Below are positions 45,433-55,453 of a stretch of DNA of 64,000 bases, piece by piece. Positions within the stretch are counted from its first letter, which is position 1. Every line of letters starts with the position of its first letter. Origin of the DNA: Psychrobacter sp. NZS113. GTDB lineage: Bacteria; Pseudomonadota; Gammaproteobacteria; Pseudomonadales; Moraxellaceae. Under the pieces are notes generated by a model. That model did not search any database. It worked only from the letters and a program-made list of their open reading frames with translations, and was not told where the DNA came from. The DNA lies in the NCBI RefSeq assembly GCF_015864825.1, contig NZ_JADYWL010000004.1, positions 248,001 through 312,000 on the forward strand, read 5' to 3'. A program made the translations under genes and the position numbers.

Positions 45433-45572
45433 AGTCTAGCACTCACAATCGTAATTTTCTTGTATTAACCTTGTCCTGATAAGTTTTGACAAAACCGCAG
45501 TATATTCAGCTTGAGTGCTCCCTATTCATCGTCTCGATAGCTATCAGCAAAATCACCCATAGACTGAGGCAA

Positions 45573-45599
45573 AAAAAGCACCTTGGCAAGGTGCTTTTT
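45573..45599 (-). terminator. Intrinsic terminator of the mltB-type gene
   Basis: A 12-bp perfect stem AAAAAGCACCTT/AAGGTGCTTTTT with a 3-base loop and T-rich flanks. It is symmetrical, but on the minus strand it follows the stop at 45684 by about 85 bases. Confidence 0.85.
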
Positions 45600-45683
45600 G
45601 TAGAACAAAGTAACGTAATCATTGAAACATTAGCGGTCGAAAATAGTGGCACTTATATCACGTATGAACAGCAATAGCTTCTC

Positions 45684-46988
45684 TCACCATGATGCTAATG
45701 AAGACGCGCTACGCTGGGTGATAAAGCCATCTGGAGTCTGACCATTATCTCCCTGCCAGCGTTGGAATGCCATACGAGTATTAGTACCAACAATACCATC
45801 AGCGCCTTTTGTGTCATAGCCTGCACTGGTCAAACGCTGTTGTAAATTGCGTACCTGAGTAGTCGATAACGGACGCTCATAGCGCGGCCATGATTTTTGT
45901 AAGCCGCCTTGTCCTGTGATTGCTTTACCCAGTAAGCTCACCCCTAGTGCATAGCTTGATGAGTTGTTATAGACTTTGATTACATCAAAGTTTGGGCTTA
46001 ACAATAATACTGGGCCATCCTTGCCAGCTGGTAGCCATAGCTCCATTTCTGTATTAGCATCCAACGACACATCCGCTATTGTATCAACGCCCATTGCGGC
46101 CCATCTAGCCGCCGACTGCTTGCTACCAACGGTTGAATAATCAAACGAGGTAGGAACCGTCGCTTCATAAAACGGTGCTAACCCACGGACCCAACCTGAA
46201 TTGCTTAGGTAATTAGCCGTAGAAGCCAAAGCATCGCCAGTAGCCCATGGATTGCGATGTCCATCACCATCACCATCGACACCATGCTTAAGCCACGTGG
46301 CAGGGATAAACTGAGTCTGACCCATACCACCAGCCCAAGAGCCTTCAAGCTGTGACCATGACACATCACCACGCTGTAATAGCGTCGCTAATGACAGTAG
46401 CTGAGTTTCTGCAAACTCTTGGCGACGACCGTCATAAGCCAAACTACCCAACGAGCTTGGCAGACTACTATTACCAGTCACAACGCCATATGAAGACTCC
46501 ATACCCCAGATAGCAGCGACAATTTCTGCACTCACACCATACTGTGATTCTAACTGCGATAGATACGCACGTTGCTCGGCAAACTTACGCTTACCGGTAC
46601 TTACGCGTCCATCAGATACAGCAGAATCTACATATTCCCAAGGCATCTTAGAGAACTCTGGCTGTCCTGAGTCTAGCGAAATCACTTGTTGATTTAAGTA
46701 AGCTGAGTCAAGCAAACGACGGACAGTTGCCGCATCATTGCCTGATGCAATTGCACGCATGGAAAAATCCGACTTCCAATCATAGAAGCTGTTGTAAGTT
46801 GGCTTTGCTACTGGCTGCGTGACTACTGGCTGCGGTGTTGGTTTCACTTGTATCGTTTGGGTCTGGGTAATCTCAACATTGCCTTGACGCACGGGTTTGT
46901 TAGATTCTTGCATGGCCTGTTGGCTCGTACACCCAACCATGACTAAGGCTGGGAAAAAAGCAATGTACTGTTTTTTTAACATCATAAA
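45684..46988 (-). CDS. Lytic murein transglycosylase, MltB-like, with peptidoglycan-binding domain
   Basis: A lipoprotein of about 434 residues that cleaves the glycan strand of peptidoglycan. ATG at 46988 (or 46985) gives a signal with lipobox VMVGC. The SLT_2 domain contains VSAEIVAAIWGMESSYGVVTGN with the catalytic Glu, and GSWAGGMGQTQFIP followed by DGDGDGHRNPWATGDALAS. The C-terminal PG_binding_1 domain is RNLQQRLTSAGYDTKGADGI through TRMAFQRWQ. The extra binding domain separates it from E. coli MltB. Confidence 0.9.
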   Translation of the reverse strand, partial: FMMLKKQYIAFFPALVMVGCTSQQAMQESNKPVRQGNVEITQTQTIQVKPTPQPVVTQPVAKPTYNSFYDWKSDFSMRAIASGNDAATVRRLLDSAYLNQQVISLDSGQPEFSKMPWEYVDSAVSDGRVSTGKRKFAEQRAYLSQLESQYGVSAEIVAAIWGMESSYGVVTGNSSLPSSLGSLAYDGRRQEFAETQLLSLATLLQRGDVSWSQLEGSWAGGMGQTQFIPATWLKHGVDGDGDGHRNPWATGDALASTANYLSNSGWVRGLAPFYEATVPTSFDYSTVGSKQSAARWAAMGVDTIADVSLDANTEMELWLPAGKDGPVLLLSPNFDVIKVYNNSSSYALGVSLLGKAITGQGGLQKSWPRYERPLSTTQVRNLQQRLTSAGYDTKGADGIVGTNTRMAFQRWQGDNGQTPDGFITQRSASSLASW

Positions 46989-47109
46989 AATTCTCAGGTA
47001 TGAATAAGTAAAGTGACTCAAACAAAACAACTTTATTCAAATTAAGTTCATAAAGCAATATCAATAAAGCGACTAAATTTGCCAAACAATTAAAAATACG
47101 GTGTCAAAC

Positions 47110-47901
47110 TTAACGTCCCAATACCGCACGTGGGTCGATAGGATTGCCATTTAGACGTACTTGGAATTCTAAGCCAACTTGGTTAGTCTGACCACTGTTA
47201 CCCATGCTTGCAATGCGTTGGCCCAGCTGTACCGCATCACCTTCTTTGACCAGTAGCTCGCTATTGTGTGCATAGGCAGTGATGTAGTTATCACTGTGAC
47301 GAATCATAATAAGGTTGCCATATTCTGTTAGGCCATTACCTGAGTAAAGCACTGTTCCAGACTGACTGGCAAGCACTGGATCACCAACATTACCAGCAAA
47401 CCACATACCCATCGTGCCAGCTGCCGCATCAAAATTACGAGTGACTTGATTGCGACTCGGATATTCATAACCTGACGTTGCGTTTGCAGTCACTGCATAG
47501 ACAGGATTTTGTGAGTTATTCTGAGGCGTACTCGTTACAGGAGGTGTATAGGTTTGCTGAGGCTGTGTATACGTGTTATTCGCTGCCGTCTCTTGGCCAC
47601 CTTGCCATAGCTTGAGCCATTGACCACTATAAATCGTATATTTACTGTCCAAACCATTGAGCGTACCAATTTGACGATAACTGATACGATAGCGCTCGGC
47701 GATTTGACTGACCGTATCGCCACGCTGCACGCGATGATAGTTAGGAATGCCTTGTGCATTGGTGATAATCGTAGGGCCAGCTTGGTTAGCTGATTGGTAA
47801 GTAGGCTTGGTGGCACAACCTACTATCGTTAAGGTTGCTACTGTTAGAGTGCCAATCAATGCCGCTGTTGCAAAGCGTGATCCAGCAATAAGCTTCTTCA
47901 T
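47110..47901 (-). CDS. nlpD: NlpD-like LysM / M23-fold lipoprotein
   Basis: A lipoprotein of about 263 residues (lipobox IVGC, Cys29) with one LysM domain (YHRVQRGDTVSQIAERYRIS through YSGQWLKLW) and a C-terminal M23 peptidase fold (VLASQSGTVLYSGNGLTEYG, MIRHSDNYITAYAHN). The usual zinc motif HxH is replaced: LEFQVR appears where active enzymes have LHFEIR. This suggests a non-catalytic activator of cell-wall amidases, as for NlpD and EnvC. It follows surE, matching the surE-nlpD order of proteobacteria; rpoS is not adjacent in this window. Confidence 0.88.
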   Translation of the reverse strand: MKKLIAGSRFATAALIGTLTVATLTIVGCATKPTYQSANQAGPTIITNAQGIPNYHRVQRGDTVSQIAERYRISYRQIGTLNGLDSKYTIYSGQWLKLWQGGQETAANNTYTQPQQTYTPPVTSTPQNNSQNPVYAVTANATSGYEYPSRNQVTRNFDAAAGTMGMWFAGNVGDPVLASQSGTVLYSGNGLTEYGNLIMIRHSDNYITAYAHNSELLVKEGDAVQLGQRIASMGNSGQTNQVGLEFQVRLNGNPIDPRAVLGR

Positions 47902-48078
47902 ACAAGGTTTCCTATTTTTTACATTACTCACAAACGTCTTGTGTGACTCACAAGCATGTTGCTAACTTTTATACTACTTGAATATTTGACAATTACCACC
48001 ATCGGTCATTTGATAATCGACATATTATTTTGCCTTTCACCACCTACCTAGTGCTATTCATCGTTTTATATAGCGCAT

Positions 48079-48891
48079 TTATAAGGCTAACGTAGATAAA
48101 CTATCTAGCGCGGCAGCTGGCGTATGATGGAGTCGCACTGGTGATAGGCTAATATAGCCCGCTGCCACTGCTTGGTCATCCGTCAATTGTATGGCAGATG
48201 ATTGTATATCTTCCGTTTTTTCTGGCAACTCATGTTTACATTTACGTAGCGACAGCCAATAGGCATCTCGCCCGCGTGGATCGACCATATGGTGCACAGG
48301 ACGTGCAACCTGACGATGCCCCAACGAGGTTATCTTGCGACCTTTGATCTCATCGGCATGATTAACATTCGGAATATTAACGTTTAATACGTGATAGGGC
48401 AAATTTTTGCAGGCATCTAATATTGAAGTTTCAGCTAATAGCTTGACTATCTCATCTGCCGCCAGCTGATAATGACTGACTTGCTCTTGCCCACCTCCTT
48501 TGACACCACCGCCTACTAAAGAAGTTGCGATAGCTGGAACGCCAAAAAGCTGCGCTGTTAAAGCCGCACCAAAGGTACCAGAAAACATAACATCTTGCCC
48601 TAAATTAGCACCCGAGTTGATCCCCGTAATCACCCAGTCAAAACGTGTATGACGATATAACTCATGCAACGCTAAATAAATACAGTCTGCAGGCGAACCG
48701 TTCACAGCGATAAATCCAGAAGGCAGTTCATGAGTGTGTAATGGCGTAGTCACACTCAATGCACTAGCATAACCACTCTGCTCACTATTTGGTGCAACCA
48801 CTACCACGTCACCAATGGTAGACAATGCCTGATACAGTGCCAATAACCCTGGCGCATAAACCCCATCATCATTACTAATCAAAAATTTCAT
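48079..48891 (-). CDS. surE: 5'/3'-nucleotidase SurE
   Basis: A metal-dependent nucleotidase acting on nucleoside monophosphates, linked to stationary-phase survival. The 270 residues start MKFLISNDDGVYAPG with the metal-binding Asp pair. VVVAPNSEQSGYASALSV, the WVITGINSGANLGQDVMFSGT loop and YRHTRFD complete the family pattern. It is upstream of the nlpD-like gene on the same strand. Confidence 0.95.
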   Translation of the reverse strand: MKFLISNDDGVYAPGLLALYQALSTIGDVVVVAPNSEQSGYASALSVTTPLHTHELPSGFIAVNGSPADCIYLALHELYRHTRFDWVITGINSGANLGQDVMFSGTFGAALTAQLFGVPAIATSLVGGGVKGGGQEQVSHYQLAADEIVKLLAETSILDACKNLPYHVLNVNIPNVNHADEIKGRKITSLGHRQVARPVHHMVDPRGRDAYWLSLRKCKHELPEKTEDIQSSAIQLTDDQAVAAGYISLSPVRLHHTPAAALDSLSTLAL

Positions 48892-49389
48892 TGCTACTCA
48901 ATATATTTATAAATGACCGCCTGTCCACTTATGAACTTTATCGGTATAAAATTGCTATAATTAGAACCGAAAACAAAAGTGATAACATCACAGTCATGAA
49001 AAAATTGCACGATATTAGTTCAGTATATCAAGGCTATAGTGCAATCGTGACGATAAAAGATTATACCCTACATAGTATCCTGACACGAACCATGTCTTTG
49101 CTTAGAATCTAGCTGATTTGTTATTTTACTAATGACTTTATCCGTATAGTCACTAACATTAGCAGGGGCAAAAACATCGCGCTTCACGTTACAATAGGCA
49201 ACAACGGACAACAATATAAACTTATATTTTTATGCTGACGTAACTTACAAGTATATGCTGCTGATATGTTGCTAAAAAATGCCTTTGGCTCACAAGACAT
49301 CTACACATAAGTCAATATTTTATGTGACTTTTGTTTTTTTAGCCATTAACATATGACCATCAAATAAAGATAAGCGAGTGTAATGCTAA
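48892..49389. other. Intergenic region, no recognisable gene
   Basis: About 500 AT-rich bases between divergent surE and a small secreted-protein gene. A 73-codon open frame (48891-49112) has no ribosome-binding site and no family resemblance. ACATAAGTCAATATTTTATGTGACT (partial dyad near 49308-49332) could be a regulator site but is not convincing. No IS-type ends or RNA gene were seen. Confidence 0.5.
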
Positions 49390-49824
49390 ATGAAAAATCA
49401 ATCGATATTATCTATAGCTTCTGTCATAGCGAAAACTGCACCAAAATTTGGTCTTGCAGGCTTAATAACGTCTGCTGCTATGCTATCTCAAGCATCTTTT
49501 GCGGCGAATAACCCCGACACAACCATACCTCTAGACATGGCTGGCGTAAACATAACCAAGCATGAAATTGCAGTGATGCAAGTGCTGTCAGAGATATGTC
49601 CTCCGATGCTGAATGGTAACCAAAAACAGCGTTTTTATAAATCATATGGTGTGCAGCTGCACGAATTGATGCCGTCTCTAGAGGATCCAAAAGCAGCCAT
49701 TCAATATCTATCAACTCAACAAGACTATCGTCAAATCTTACAAGGCATTCGTAGTTGGACGATGGGTTTCTCAAAACAAGAGAACAAAGCACTGTGTGAA
49801 GATTTAGCGAATGCTGAATATTAG
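49390..49824 (+). CDS. Small secreted protein, Moraxellaceae-type, unknown function
   Basis: A 144-residue protein with a Sec signal peptide of about 38 residues (FGLAGLITSAAMLSQASFA, then ANNPD). The mature part has two cysteines (SEICPPML and NKALCEDL) and the segment KQRFYKSYGVQLHELMPSL; it looks alpha-helical and periplasmic. I think it belongs to an uncharacterised family that annotation pipelines name MCR_0457 family, seen in Moraxella and Acinetobacter, but I cannot check this. It stands alone, upstream of the carboxypeptidase gene, so an envelope role is conceivable. Confidence 0.65.
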   Translation: MKNQSILSIASVIAKTAPKFGLAGLITSAAMLSQASFAANNPDTTIPLDMAGVNITKHEIAVMQVLSEICPPMLNGNQKQRFYKSYGVQLHELMPSLEDPKAAIQYLSTQQDYRQILQGIRSWTMGFSKQENKALCEDLANAEY

Positions 49825-49978
49825 TCGCTAGGCTAGATACGATTAATTATTAGTACCTAGATACAACTAATCTACTGCCAGTAGTATGACAAACCCGCTA
49901 TCATCAACGATAATAAAAAAGCGGTATAGGGTCTGTATAGAAATAGACTTAAAAACTGTGTGATTTAATTTGTACGAT

Positions 49979-50041
49979 AAAAGCTTGCTGTAGCCCCGCT
50001 CAAAATAATAGACGGTGCAGCAGGCTTTTTTGTGGCTATAA
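49979..50041 (+). terminator. Probable terminator downstream of the small secreted-protein gene
   Basis: AAAAGCTTGCTG and CAGCAGGCTTTT pair with one mismatch across a 37-base loop and are followed by Ts. It is 155 bases after the stop, in a 468-base gap (49825-50292) that otherwise shows no gene. A TAGGGTCTGTATAG near 49927 recalls IS ends but has no partner. Confidence 0.5.
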
Positions 50042-50292
50042 CCAAACCTTCCATAAATATTCTTCTTTGTTTTTAGTCGCGCCTTATTTTTTGTATTTAT
50101 CGATTCCCCATCGGTTCTCATTTTGCTAAGATAAGGCGTTAATTTTATGTCTATTGCGCAGCGATTCATATTTTCGTCGATACATTATTTTAAACATTGC
50201 ATTTAAGACATGCTGCTTAAAATAATGTATGAAAATTAGTACAGGATACAAGCAATAGATACATTTGGTTCCATGATGCGGTGTAACGATAT

Positions 50293-51459
50293 ATGACAGT
50301 AAAGCGTGTAAAAAACCAGCTTGTACAGCTGGTAGTTGGTGTAAGTATCTCAATGAGTGCAGTGATGGCAAGTGCTGCTATACAGCCACCCGAGATGGAC
50401 AATACCGCCTATGTATTAATGGACTACAACACTGGTGAAATCTTGGCACAAAAAAATGCCAATGAATCACTACCACCAGCGTCTCTCACCAAGATGATGA
50501 CCAGTTATATCATTGAGCAACGCTTAGCATCGGGCGATCTCAAAGAAGACGAGCAAGTGTTAATGAGCCCAAATGCTTGGTGCCGTGGCAGTAGCAGTCA
50601 GTCTTGTATGTATGTGCCAGTGAATAAAACGGCCAGCGTCATTGACATGCTACGCGGTATTATCATTCAATCAGGTAATGATGCGTCAAAAGCGATGGCT
50701 GAGCACATTGCTGGTAGCGAAGCATCGTTTGCTATCTTAATGAATGAGCAAGCAGAAAAAATTGGCATGGAGAACTCTAATTTTGTCAATGCTACCGGTA
50801 TGCCGGATGAAGGCCACTTAGCATCTGCTTTAGATTTATCTAAACTCGCTCGCGCTATCATCAAAAACAGTGGCGACTATTACAACATTTATTCAGAAAA
50901 AGAATTTACCTATAATGGTATTACCCAAGGTAACCGTAATGCTTTGCTCATTACTGACCCTACCGTTGATGGCCTAAAAACTGGCCACACTGATGCGGCG
51001 GGCTATTGCTTAGTTGCTTCAAGCAATCGCGATGGTATGCGCTTGATTTCTGTCATCATGGGCACCAAGAGCCAACAAGCCCGTGCTGATCAATCACGTG
51101 AACTTCTCAATTGGGGATTTGGCCACTTCACTACCGTTACCAAAGCACCTGCTGGACAATTCGTCAGCAAAGTCCCAGTATGGTTCGGAGAAGCGGACGA
51201 AGTTGAGCTGACTACTGGTGATAATTTACAGATTTTGACCAGCAAAACTCAAAAGAATAAAATCACGACTGTGGTTGATATCCCTGAAAGCCTAGAAGCA
51301 CCTATCAAAAAAGGTCAAGAAATTGGTAAAATGATGGCTGTCATTGATGGTAAGGCCGTAGCATCAGTGCCTATCATTGCCACTAGCGATATTGAAGAAT
51401 CAGGCTTTATGAGCCGTACTTGGCAGCGTCTTGCACGTTGGGTACAGAACCTCTTTTAA
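50293..51459 (+). CDS. dacC: D-alanyl-D-alanine carboxypeptidase, PBP5/6 type
   Basis: A 388-residue periplasmic penicillin-binding protein that trims the terminal D-Ala of peptidoglycan pentapeptides. The signal peptide ends near residue 29 (AVMASAAIQPPE). Active-site motifs are SLTK (64-67), SGN (127-129) and KTG (GLKTGHTDAAGYCL). A PBP5-like C-terminal beta domain and an amphipathic membrane-anchoring tail (RTWQRLARWVQNLF) follow. Whether it is orthologous to dacA or dacC of E. coli is not decided by sequence. Confidence 0.92.
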   Translation: MTVKRVKNQLVQLVVGVSISMSAVMASAAIQPPEMDNTAYVLMDYNTGEILAQKNANESLPPASLTKMMTSYIIEQRLASGDLKEDEQVLMSPNAWCRGSSSQSCMYVPVNKTASVIDMLRGIIIQSGNDASKAMAEHIAGSEASFAILMNEQAEKIGMENSNFVNATGMPDEGHLASALDLSKLARAIIKNSGDYYNIYSEKEFTYNGITQGNRNALLITDPTVDGLKTGHTDAAGYCLVASSNRDGMRLISVIMGTKSQQARADQSRELLNWGFGHFTTVTKAPAGQFVSKVPVWFGEADEVELTTGDNLQILTSKTQKNKITTVVDIPESLEAPIKKGQEIGKMMAVIDGKAVASVPIIATSDIEESGFMSRTWQRLARWVQNLF

Positions 51460-51478
51460 GCATCAGATGAGATATGAA

Positions 51479-51537
51479 CAACCTGCCTGATAAGCAGGTT
51501 GTTCAATAAAAAAGACGCCTTATGGGGCGTCTTTTTT
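51479..51537 (+). terminator. Double hairpin terminator of the carboxypeptidase gene
   Basis: CAACCTGC/GCAGGTTG (51479-51501) is followed by the strong stem AAAAAAGACGCC/GGCGTCTTTTTT (51508-51537). The second is symmetrical and can also serve the convergent sensor kinase gene. Confidence 0.9.
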
Positions 51538-51570
51538 ATAATTGTGATAAGTGGTAAGGGACAGCTTAGC

Positions 51571-53508
51571 TTATTTCCAGATTAACCAACTTTTTAACAA
51601 ATCACTTAAAGCCTTATCTTTATAAGTAGCACTACGACAATAATCGATACCTGCAACCTTCAACCCATGCTCAAAACTGTCTAAATACTGGGCGCGATGC
51701 GGTGAATACCAGTACACCAACAAGGCACGGTGCTCACTTTCAGATCGACGGATACGGTCGGCTAAGGACTCTGCTTTTTTTACAATGATATCCTCTGCAA
51801 ACATGACCATATTTACTTTTTTGATACTTATCTCATCAATAACCAGCTGTTCTTGCTGATGGTAGATAACGGTTGCTCCTAAACGCTCCAACTCGTTCCC
51901 TAAAAAACCCACCTCATGATAATAATAATAAATGACCGTCAACCCGGCCAATAGCTGCTGCTGCTGCGACTGGTGCTTGGTAGGCATTACTACCGTCAGC
52001 GTAAACTCTGTACCTAATCCTAACGTACTATCAACTTCGATAGCGGCACCCATAAGCTGCGCTATTTGCTTAACCACAGGCAACCCAACACCTGACCCCT
52101 CGTACTGCCGAGTTTGTGATGAATCCACCTGAAAAAATGGATTAAAAATATCCTCTATATGATTACGATCAATACCGATACCCGTATCTTTCACACTAAT
52201 TTGCCAACGATTACTTTTATCAAAATGGGTCAATTGCGACGTAATAATCACTTGCCCAGCAGGCGTAAACTTGATTGCATTATTAAGTAATATCGATAAA
52301 ATTTGTTGTATCTTTTCAGCATCACCTGCAAGGCTATAGTCAATATGATGAATACGACTGGTCAATGTTAAGCCTTTCTTCTGAGCAACAGGCTCAAACT
52401 CTGCCAAGAGATCTGCAATCAATTGTAGTGGATTGAATTCATTACAACTGATAGTTACCTGACCTTTTTGTATTTGATTTAATTGGATAATATGCTCAAG
52501 CGAAGATACTAACTTATCACTACCACTACTAATGATTTCAATAGCATCCTTCTGATCTCTAGTGAGTAAGTCGTAATCCAGCAACTGTAAGCCACCCACA
52601 ATAGCATTTAGCGAAGTTTTCAGCTCATGGGTTATCATACTTTGAAAGTTATGTAACTGTACATCGAGAGACAAATCTTTGCTATGTAACTGCTGCTCAA
52701 AAGTAGCAAGCGACTCATAATCTAGCCTGACTTTTTGCAAACGATTAAATAAGGCAATGAAAGCCTCTTTAATCAATGTCAGCTCTTGAAAATTAAAATG
52801 TTGTGGAATAACTGGTAACTGCTCAAGCTCTGTGTTTTTTAACACGATATCGCATGCTTCGGTCAAAGATTCAACATCTCTGACTGGCCATTTGAGTTTA
52901 CGCAGAATATATAATGCCCAAAGCACTGCCAGTATTGTAGTAAAAAGCCATAACAGCGAGTTGCTACGATACCAATGCAACCGAAGTAATTGCACATCTA
53001 AAGTAATATTAATATAACCAATTAACGCACTGTCTTTATCGACTTTATCAGCTGCTGACGACTCATGTGTATTACCTAATAAAGTAGTAGCCGATTGCTG
53101 CTTAGGTGTTAACGCATTGACGTCACTATCGATATTAATATAGTTGCTGGTTACCGGATAGTTAAAGCTAACGGTATCTGCAAATAATGCATTCCTCCAA
53201 TTATCGTTTGATTGGCTGACATCATCAATAGGTTGGAGTGTTGAATAAAATAAAATACTTTTGATGCTTGGTTCATTCTCTAACAGAAATTTTACTTGCT
53301 CAGCCACAACATCGGCGCTATCAGCCGTCGATGCACTGGTAGTTAGTAGTGTAGCTAGCTGCTGGACATGCCGATATTTTTCTGCGTAGTGATAGATCAG
53401 ACCATAAATAAAAGACAATAAAAAGCCTACTAACACAGCTAGTATGAGGGCCTGTGCGACAGAGCGCCGGATAAGCTTAGAGATAGTTTGCGGTGAACGG
53501 CTGTTCAT
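51571..53508 (-). CDS. Orphan hybrid-like sensor histidine kinase with degenerate receiver tail
   Basis: A membrane sensor kinase of 645 residues that I place near the BarA/GacS class. Two helices (about 21-43 and 187-206, numbering from a TTG three codons upstream) flank a periplasmic region of about 140 residues. HisKA has THELKTSLNAIVGG with His297, the N-box is LSILLNNAIKF, and the G-boxes are DTGIGID and GSGVGLPVV. The last 125 residues alternate strands and helices like a receiver (LTVIYYYY, VNMVMFAED, ALLVYWYSP) but lack the acidic pair and the phospho-Asp. There is no HPt domain and no neighbouring regulator. ATG 53508 has GAGTG upstream. Confidence 0.85.
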   Translation of the reverse strand: MNSRSPQTISKLIRRSVAQALILAVLVGFLLSFIYGLIYHYAEKYRHVQQLATLLTTSASTADSADVVAEQVKFLLENEPSIKSILFYSTLQPIDDVSQSNDNWRNALFADTVSFNYPVTSNYINIDSDVNALTPKQQSATTLLGNTHESSAADKVDKDSALIGYINITLDVQLLRLHWYRSNSLLWLFTTILAVLWALYILRKLKWPVRDVESLTEACDIVLKNTELEQLPVIPQHFNFQELTLIKEAFIALFNRLQKVRLDYESLATFEQQLHSKDLSLDVQLHNFQSMITHELKTSLNAIVGGLQLLDYDLLTRDQKDAIEIISSGSDKLVSSLEHIIQLNQIQKGQVTISCNEFNPLQLIADLLAEFEPVAQKKGLTLTSRIHHIDYSLAGDAEKIQQILSILLNNAIKFTPAGQVIITSQLTHFDKSNRWQISVKDTGIGIDRNHIEDIFNPFFQVDSSQTRQYEGSGVGLPVVKQIAQLMGAAIEVDSTLGLGTEFTLTVVMPTKHQSQQQQLLAGLTVIYYYYHEVGFLGNELERLGATVIYHQQEQLVIDEISIKKVNMVMFAEDIIVKKAESLADRIRRSESEHRALLVYWYSPHRAQYLDSFEHGLKVAGIDYCRSATYKDKALSDLLKSWLIWK

Positions 53509-53637
53509 ATCACTCAACTAAGTTAAGATAACATTGATTTATACTACAGCTATTAGGAAGGTGTGATAGGTGAAACTGATAGACACTCACTCTTCATGAC
53601 AGCTAAAGCAACCACAGATACAGTAGCGTACAGCATA

Positions 53638-53665
53638 CTTTATCGCACTCTATGGCGCGATAAAG
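53638..53665. terminator. Hairpin between der and the sensor kinase gene
   Basis: The perfect 9-bp stem CTTTATCGC/GCGATAAAG lies about 30 bases after the der stop, without a U-run. It may be a weak terminator or mRNA-end stabiliser. Confidence 0.35.
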
Positions 53666-53693
53666 TAAATAATGAATGAGTCAACTGTCTTAT

Positions 53694-55118
53694 CTATTTG
53701 CGAGGTTTTTTATCTTTAGTAGTGAATTTTTGTGCCCGGTTACGCTCACGTTGACGCAACTGCTGTTCTTTCGCTTTGGTAGGAGTGTCGCTCTTATTTG
53801 CATATGGGTTGTCATTTTGTTTAAGAACGACATTAAGCGGCGTACCTTCGAGCTTGAATACCTGACGGAACTGGTTTTCAAGATAGCGCTGATAGCTTTT
53901 AGGTAATGAGCTGGTCTGGTTACCATGAATAACGATAACTGGCGGGTTGTGACCACCAATATGTGCATAGCGCAATTTAATTCGGCGACCAGACACGGTT
54001 GGTGGCGGGTTCGCAGTCACAGCATCTTGCAAAATCTGAGTCAAACGATTGGTTGATACCTCAAACATAGATGATTTATAAGCACGTAAGATAGATGGAT
54101 ATAAATTACCCACACCAGTACCATGCAGCGCCGATATCAAATGAATTTTCACATAAGGGATAAAGTTGAAACGACGATCCATCTCAATTTTAATATAGTC
54201 TCTTTGATCCTGCGTCAGACCATCCCATTTATTGATTGCCACTACTAATGCACGACCCGCATCAAGTGCATAGCCAATCATATGCAAATCTTGATCGACG
54301 ATACCTTCATGAGCATCAATCACAATAACGGTGACGTTAGAGTCTTCGATTGCTTGCAAAGTTTTGATGACAGAGAACTTTTCGACTTTTTCATCGATTT
54401 TACCGCGGCGGCGTACACCAGCGGTGTCAATCAATACGTAATCTTTGCCTTCACGCTTATAAGGAATGTAAATACTGTCGCGTGTGGTACCAGGCATATC
54501 GAAAACCACCACTCGATCTTCACCTAGCAGACGGTTGACTAGCGTTGATTTACCAACATTTGGACGACCGATAATGGCAAGCTTTAAGCCTCTTGGCTCT
54601 ACAATATTTTCTTGCTCAGGCATATCTGCAGTCAGTATTTCTAGCAAATTACCAACACCGCGACCATGACTGGCAGCCATCGGATACGGCTCGCCCAATC
54701 CTAATGCGTAGAATTCGGCAGGCGCAGCATCATGGACGCCATCGACCTTGTTGGCAACAACATATACTGGCTTGCCAAGTGTGTGCAAAAACTTACCAAT
54801 CTCAGCGTCGGCACCAATCATACCGGCACGAGCATCAACGACGAATACAATGATATCAGCTTCATGAATCGCAGTATGCGATTGCTCAGACATATAATCA
54901 TCGATGTTACCGCTACCATCATCCGCCTCACCGATACCACCAGTGTCTACAACAATGAAAGACTTATCTTCGTAAGTAGCATCGCCATATTGACGGTCAC
55001 GAGTCAGTCCTGATAAATCAGCAACCAATGCCTGCCGACTTTTTGTGAACTGATTAAATAAGGTAGATTTACCGACGTTTGGACGACCAATTAAGGCGAC
55101 CACAGGCTTGATACTCAT
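53694..55118 (-). CDS. der: Ribosome biogenesis GTPase Der (EngA)
   Basis: A 474-residue GTPase with two tandem G domains that acts in 50S subunit assembly. Each domain has [10 protein letters not shown], with DTGG/DTAG switch motifs ([12 protein letters not shown] and [11 protein letters not shown]) and NKVD or NKWD. The C-terminal KH-like domain ends in a basic tail ([18 protein letters not shown]). It is the last gene of the rlmN-to-der block, separated from bamB by 483 bases that contain a MITE. Confidence 0.97.
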   Translation of the reverse strand: MSIKPVVALIGRPNVGKSTLFNQFTKSRQALVADLSGLTRDRQYGDATYEDKSFIVVDTGGIGEADDGSGNIDDYMSEQSHTAIHEADIIVFVVDARAGMIGADAEIGKFLHTLGKPVYVVANKVDGVHDAAPAEFYALGLGEPYPMAASHGRGVGNLLEILTADMPEQENIVEPRGLKLAIIGRPNVGKSTLVNRLLGEDRVVVFDMPGTTRDSIYIPYKREGKDYVLIDTAGVRRRGKIDEKVEKFSVIKTLQAIEDSNVTVIVIDAHEGIVDQDLHMIGYALDAGRALVVAINKWDGLTQDQRDYIKIEMDRRFNFIPYVKIHLISALHGTGVGNLYPSILRAYKSSMFEVSTNRLTQILQDAVTANPPPTVSGRRIKLRYAHIGGHNPPVIVIHGNQTSSLPKSYQRYLENQFRQVFKLEGTPLNVVLKQNDNPYANKSDTPTKAKEQQLRQRERNRAQKFTTKDKKPRK

Positions 55119-55389
55119 GGATTACTCTCAGTGAAAGGCAAAATGACGGACAGTACAGTTATTCTGATAACCAATAACATAACAGCGAACCTACCGCACT
55201 TGACCATAAATTAAAATAAATAATAAAACGATAGCAAAAACAAATAATCAACTATTTTGCGATTAATGAATGCTATATAAAGGGGATTACATTTTGTATA
55301 GATAATATATATAGATAACGCCTATAGCGCATCGGTCGCATAGAGTACGCGAAAGCCTGTGTTTAAACAAGTCATTTACACAAGGCACT

Positions 55390-55411
55390 AAACGCTGACT
55401 AAGCAGCGTTT
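55390..55411. terminator. Hairpin in the bamB-der gap
   Basis: The 8-bp stem AAACGCTG/CAGCGTTT with a 6-base loop is followed by GTATTTTAT on the plus strand. It is about 190 bases past the bamB stop on the minus strand; terminator function is uncertain. Confidence 0.35.
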
Positions 55412-55453
55412 GTATTTTATAAAATCAAGATCAATCAAATCGTATAATAGTAC

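Noticed and set aside
45486..45677. 63-codon open frame on the plus strand
   Set aside because: It reads through the perfect terminator hairpin at 45573-45599, so it is a chance frame.
48891..49112. 73-codon open frame on the plus strand after surE
   Set aside because: It starts on the surE start codon region, has no ribosome-binding site, and resembles no known family.
49926..49975. IS-end-like TAGGGTCTGTATAG sequence
   Set aside because: No inverted partner or target duplication was found nearby, so a mobile element cannot be supported.
49867..50169. 100-codon open frame on the minus strand
   Set aside because: It runs through the terminator hairpin at 49979-50041 and has atypical composition; it is probably non-coding.
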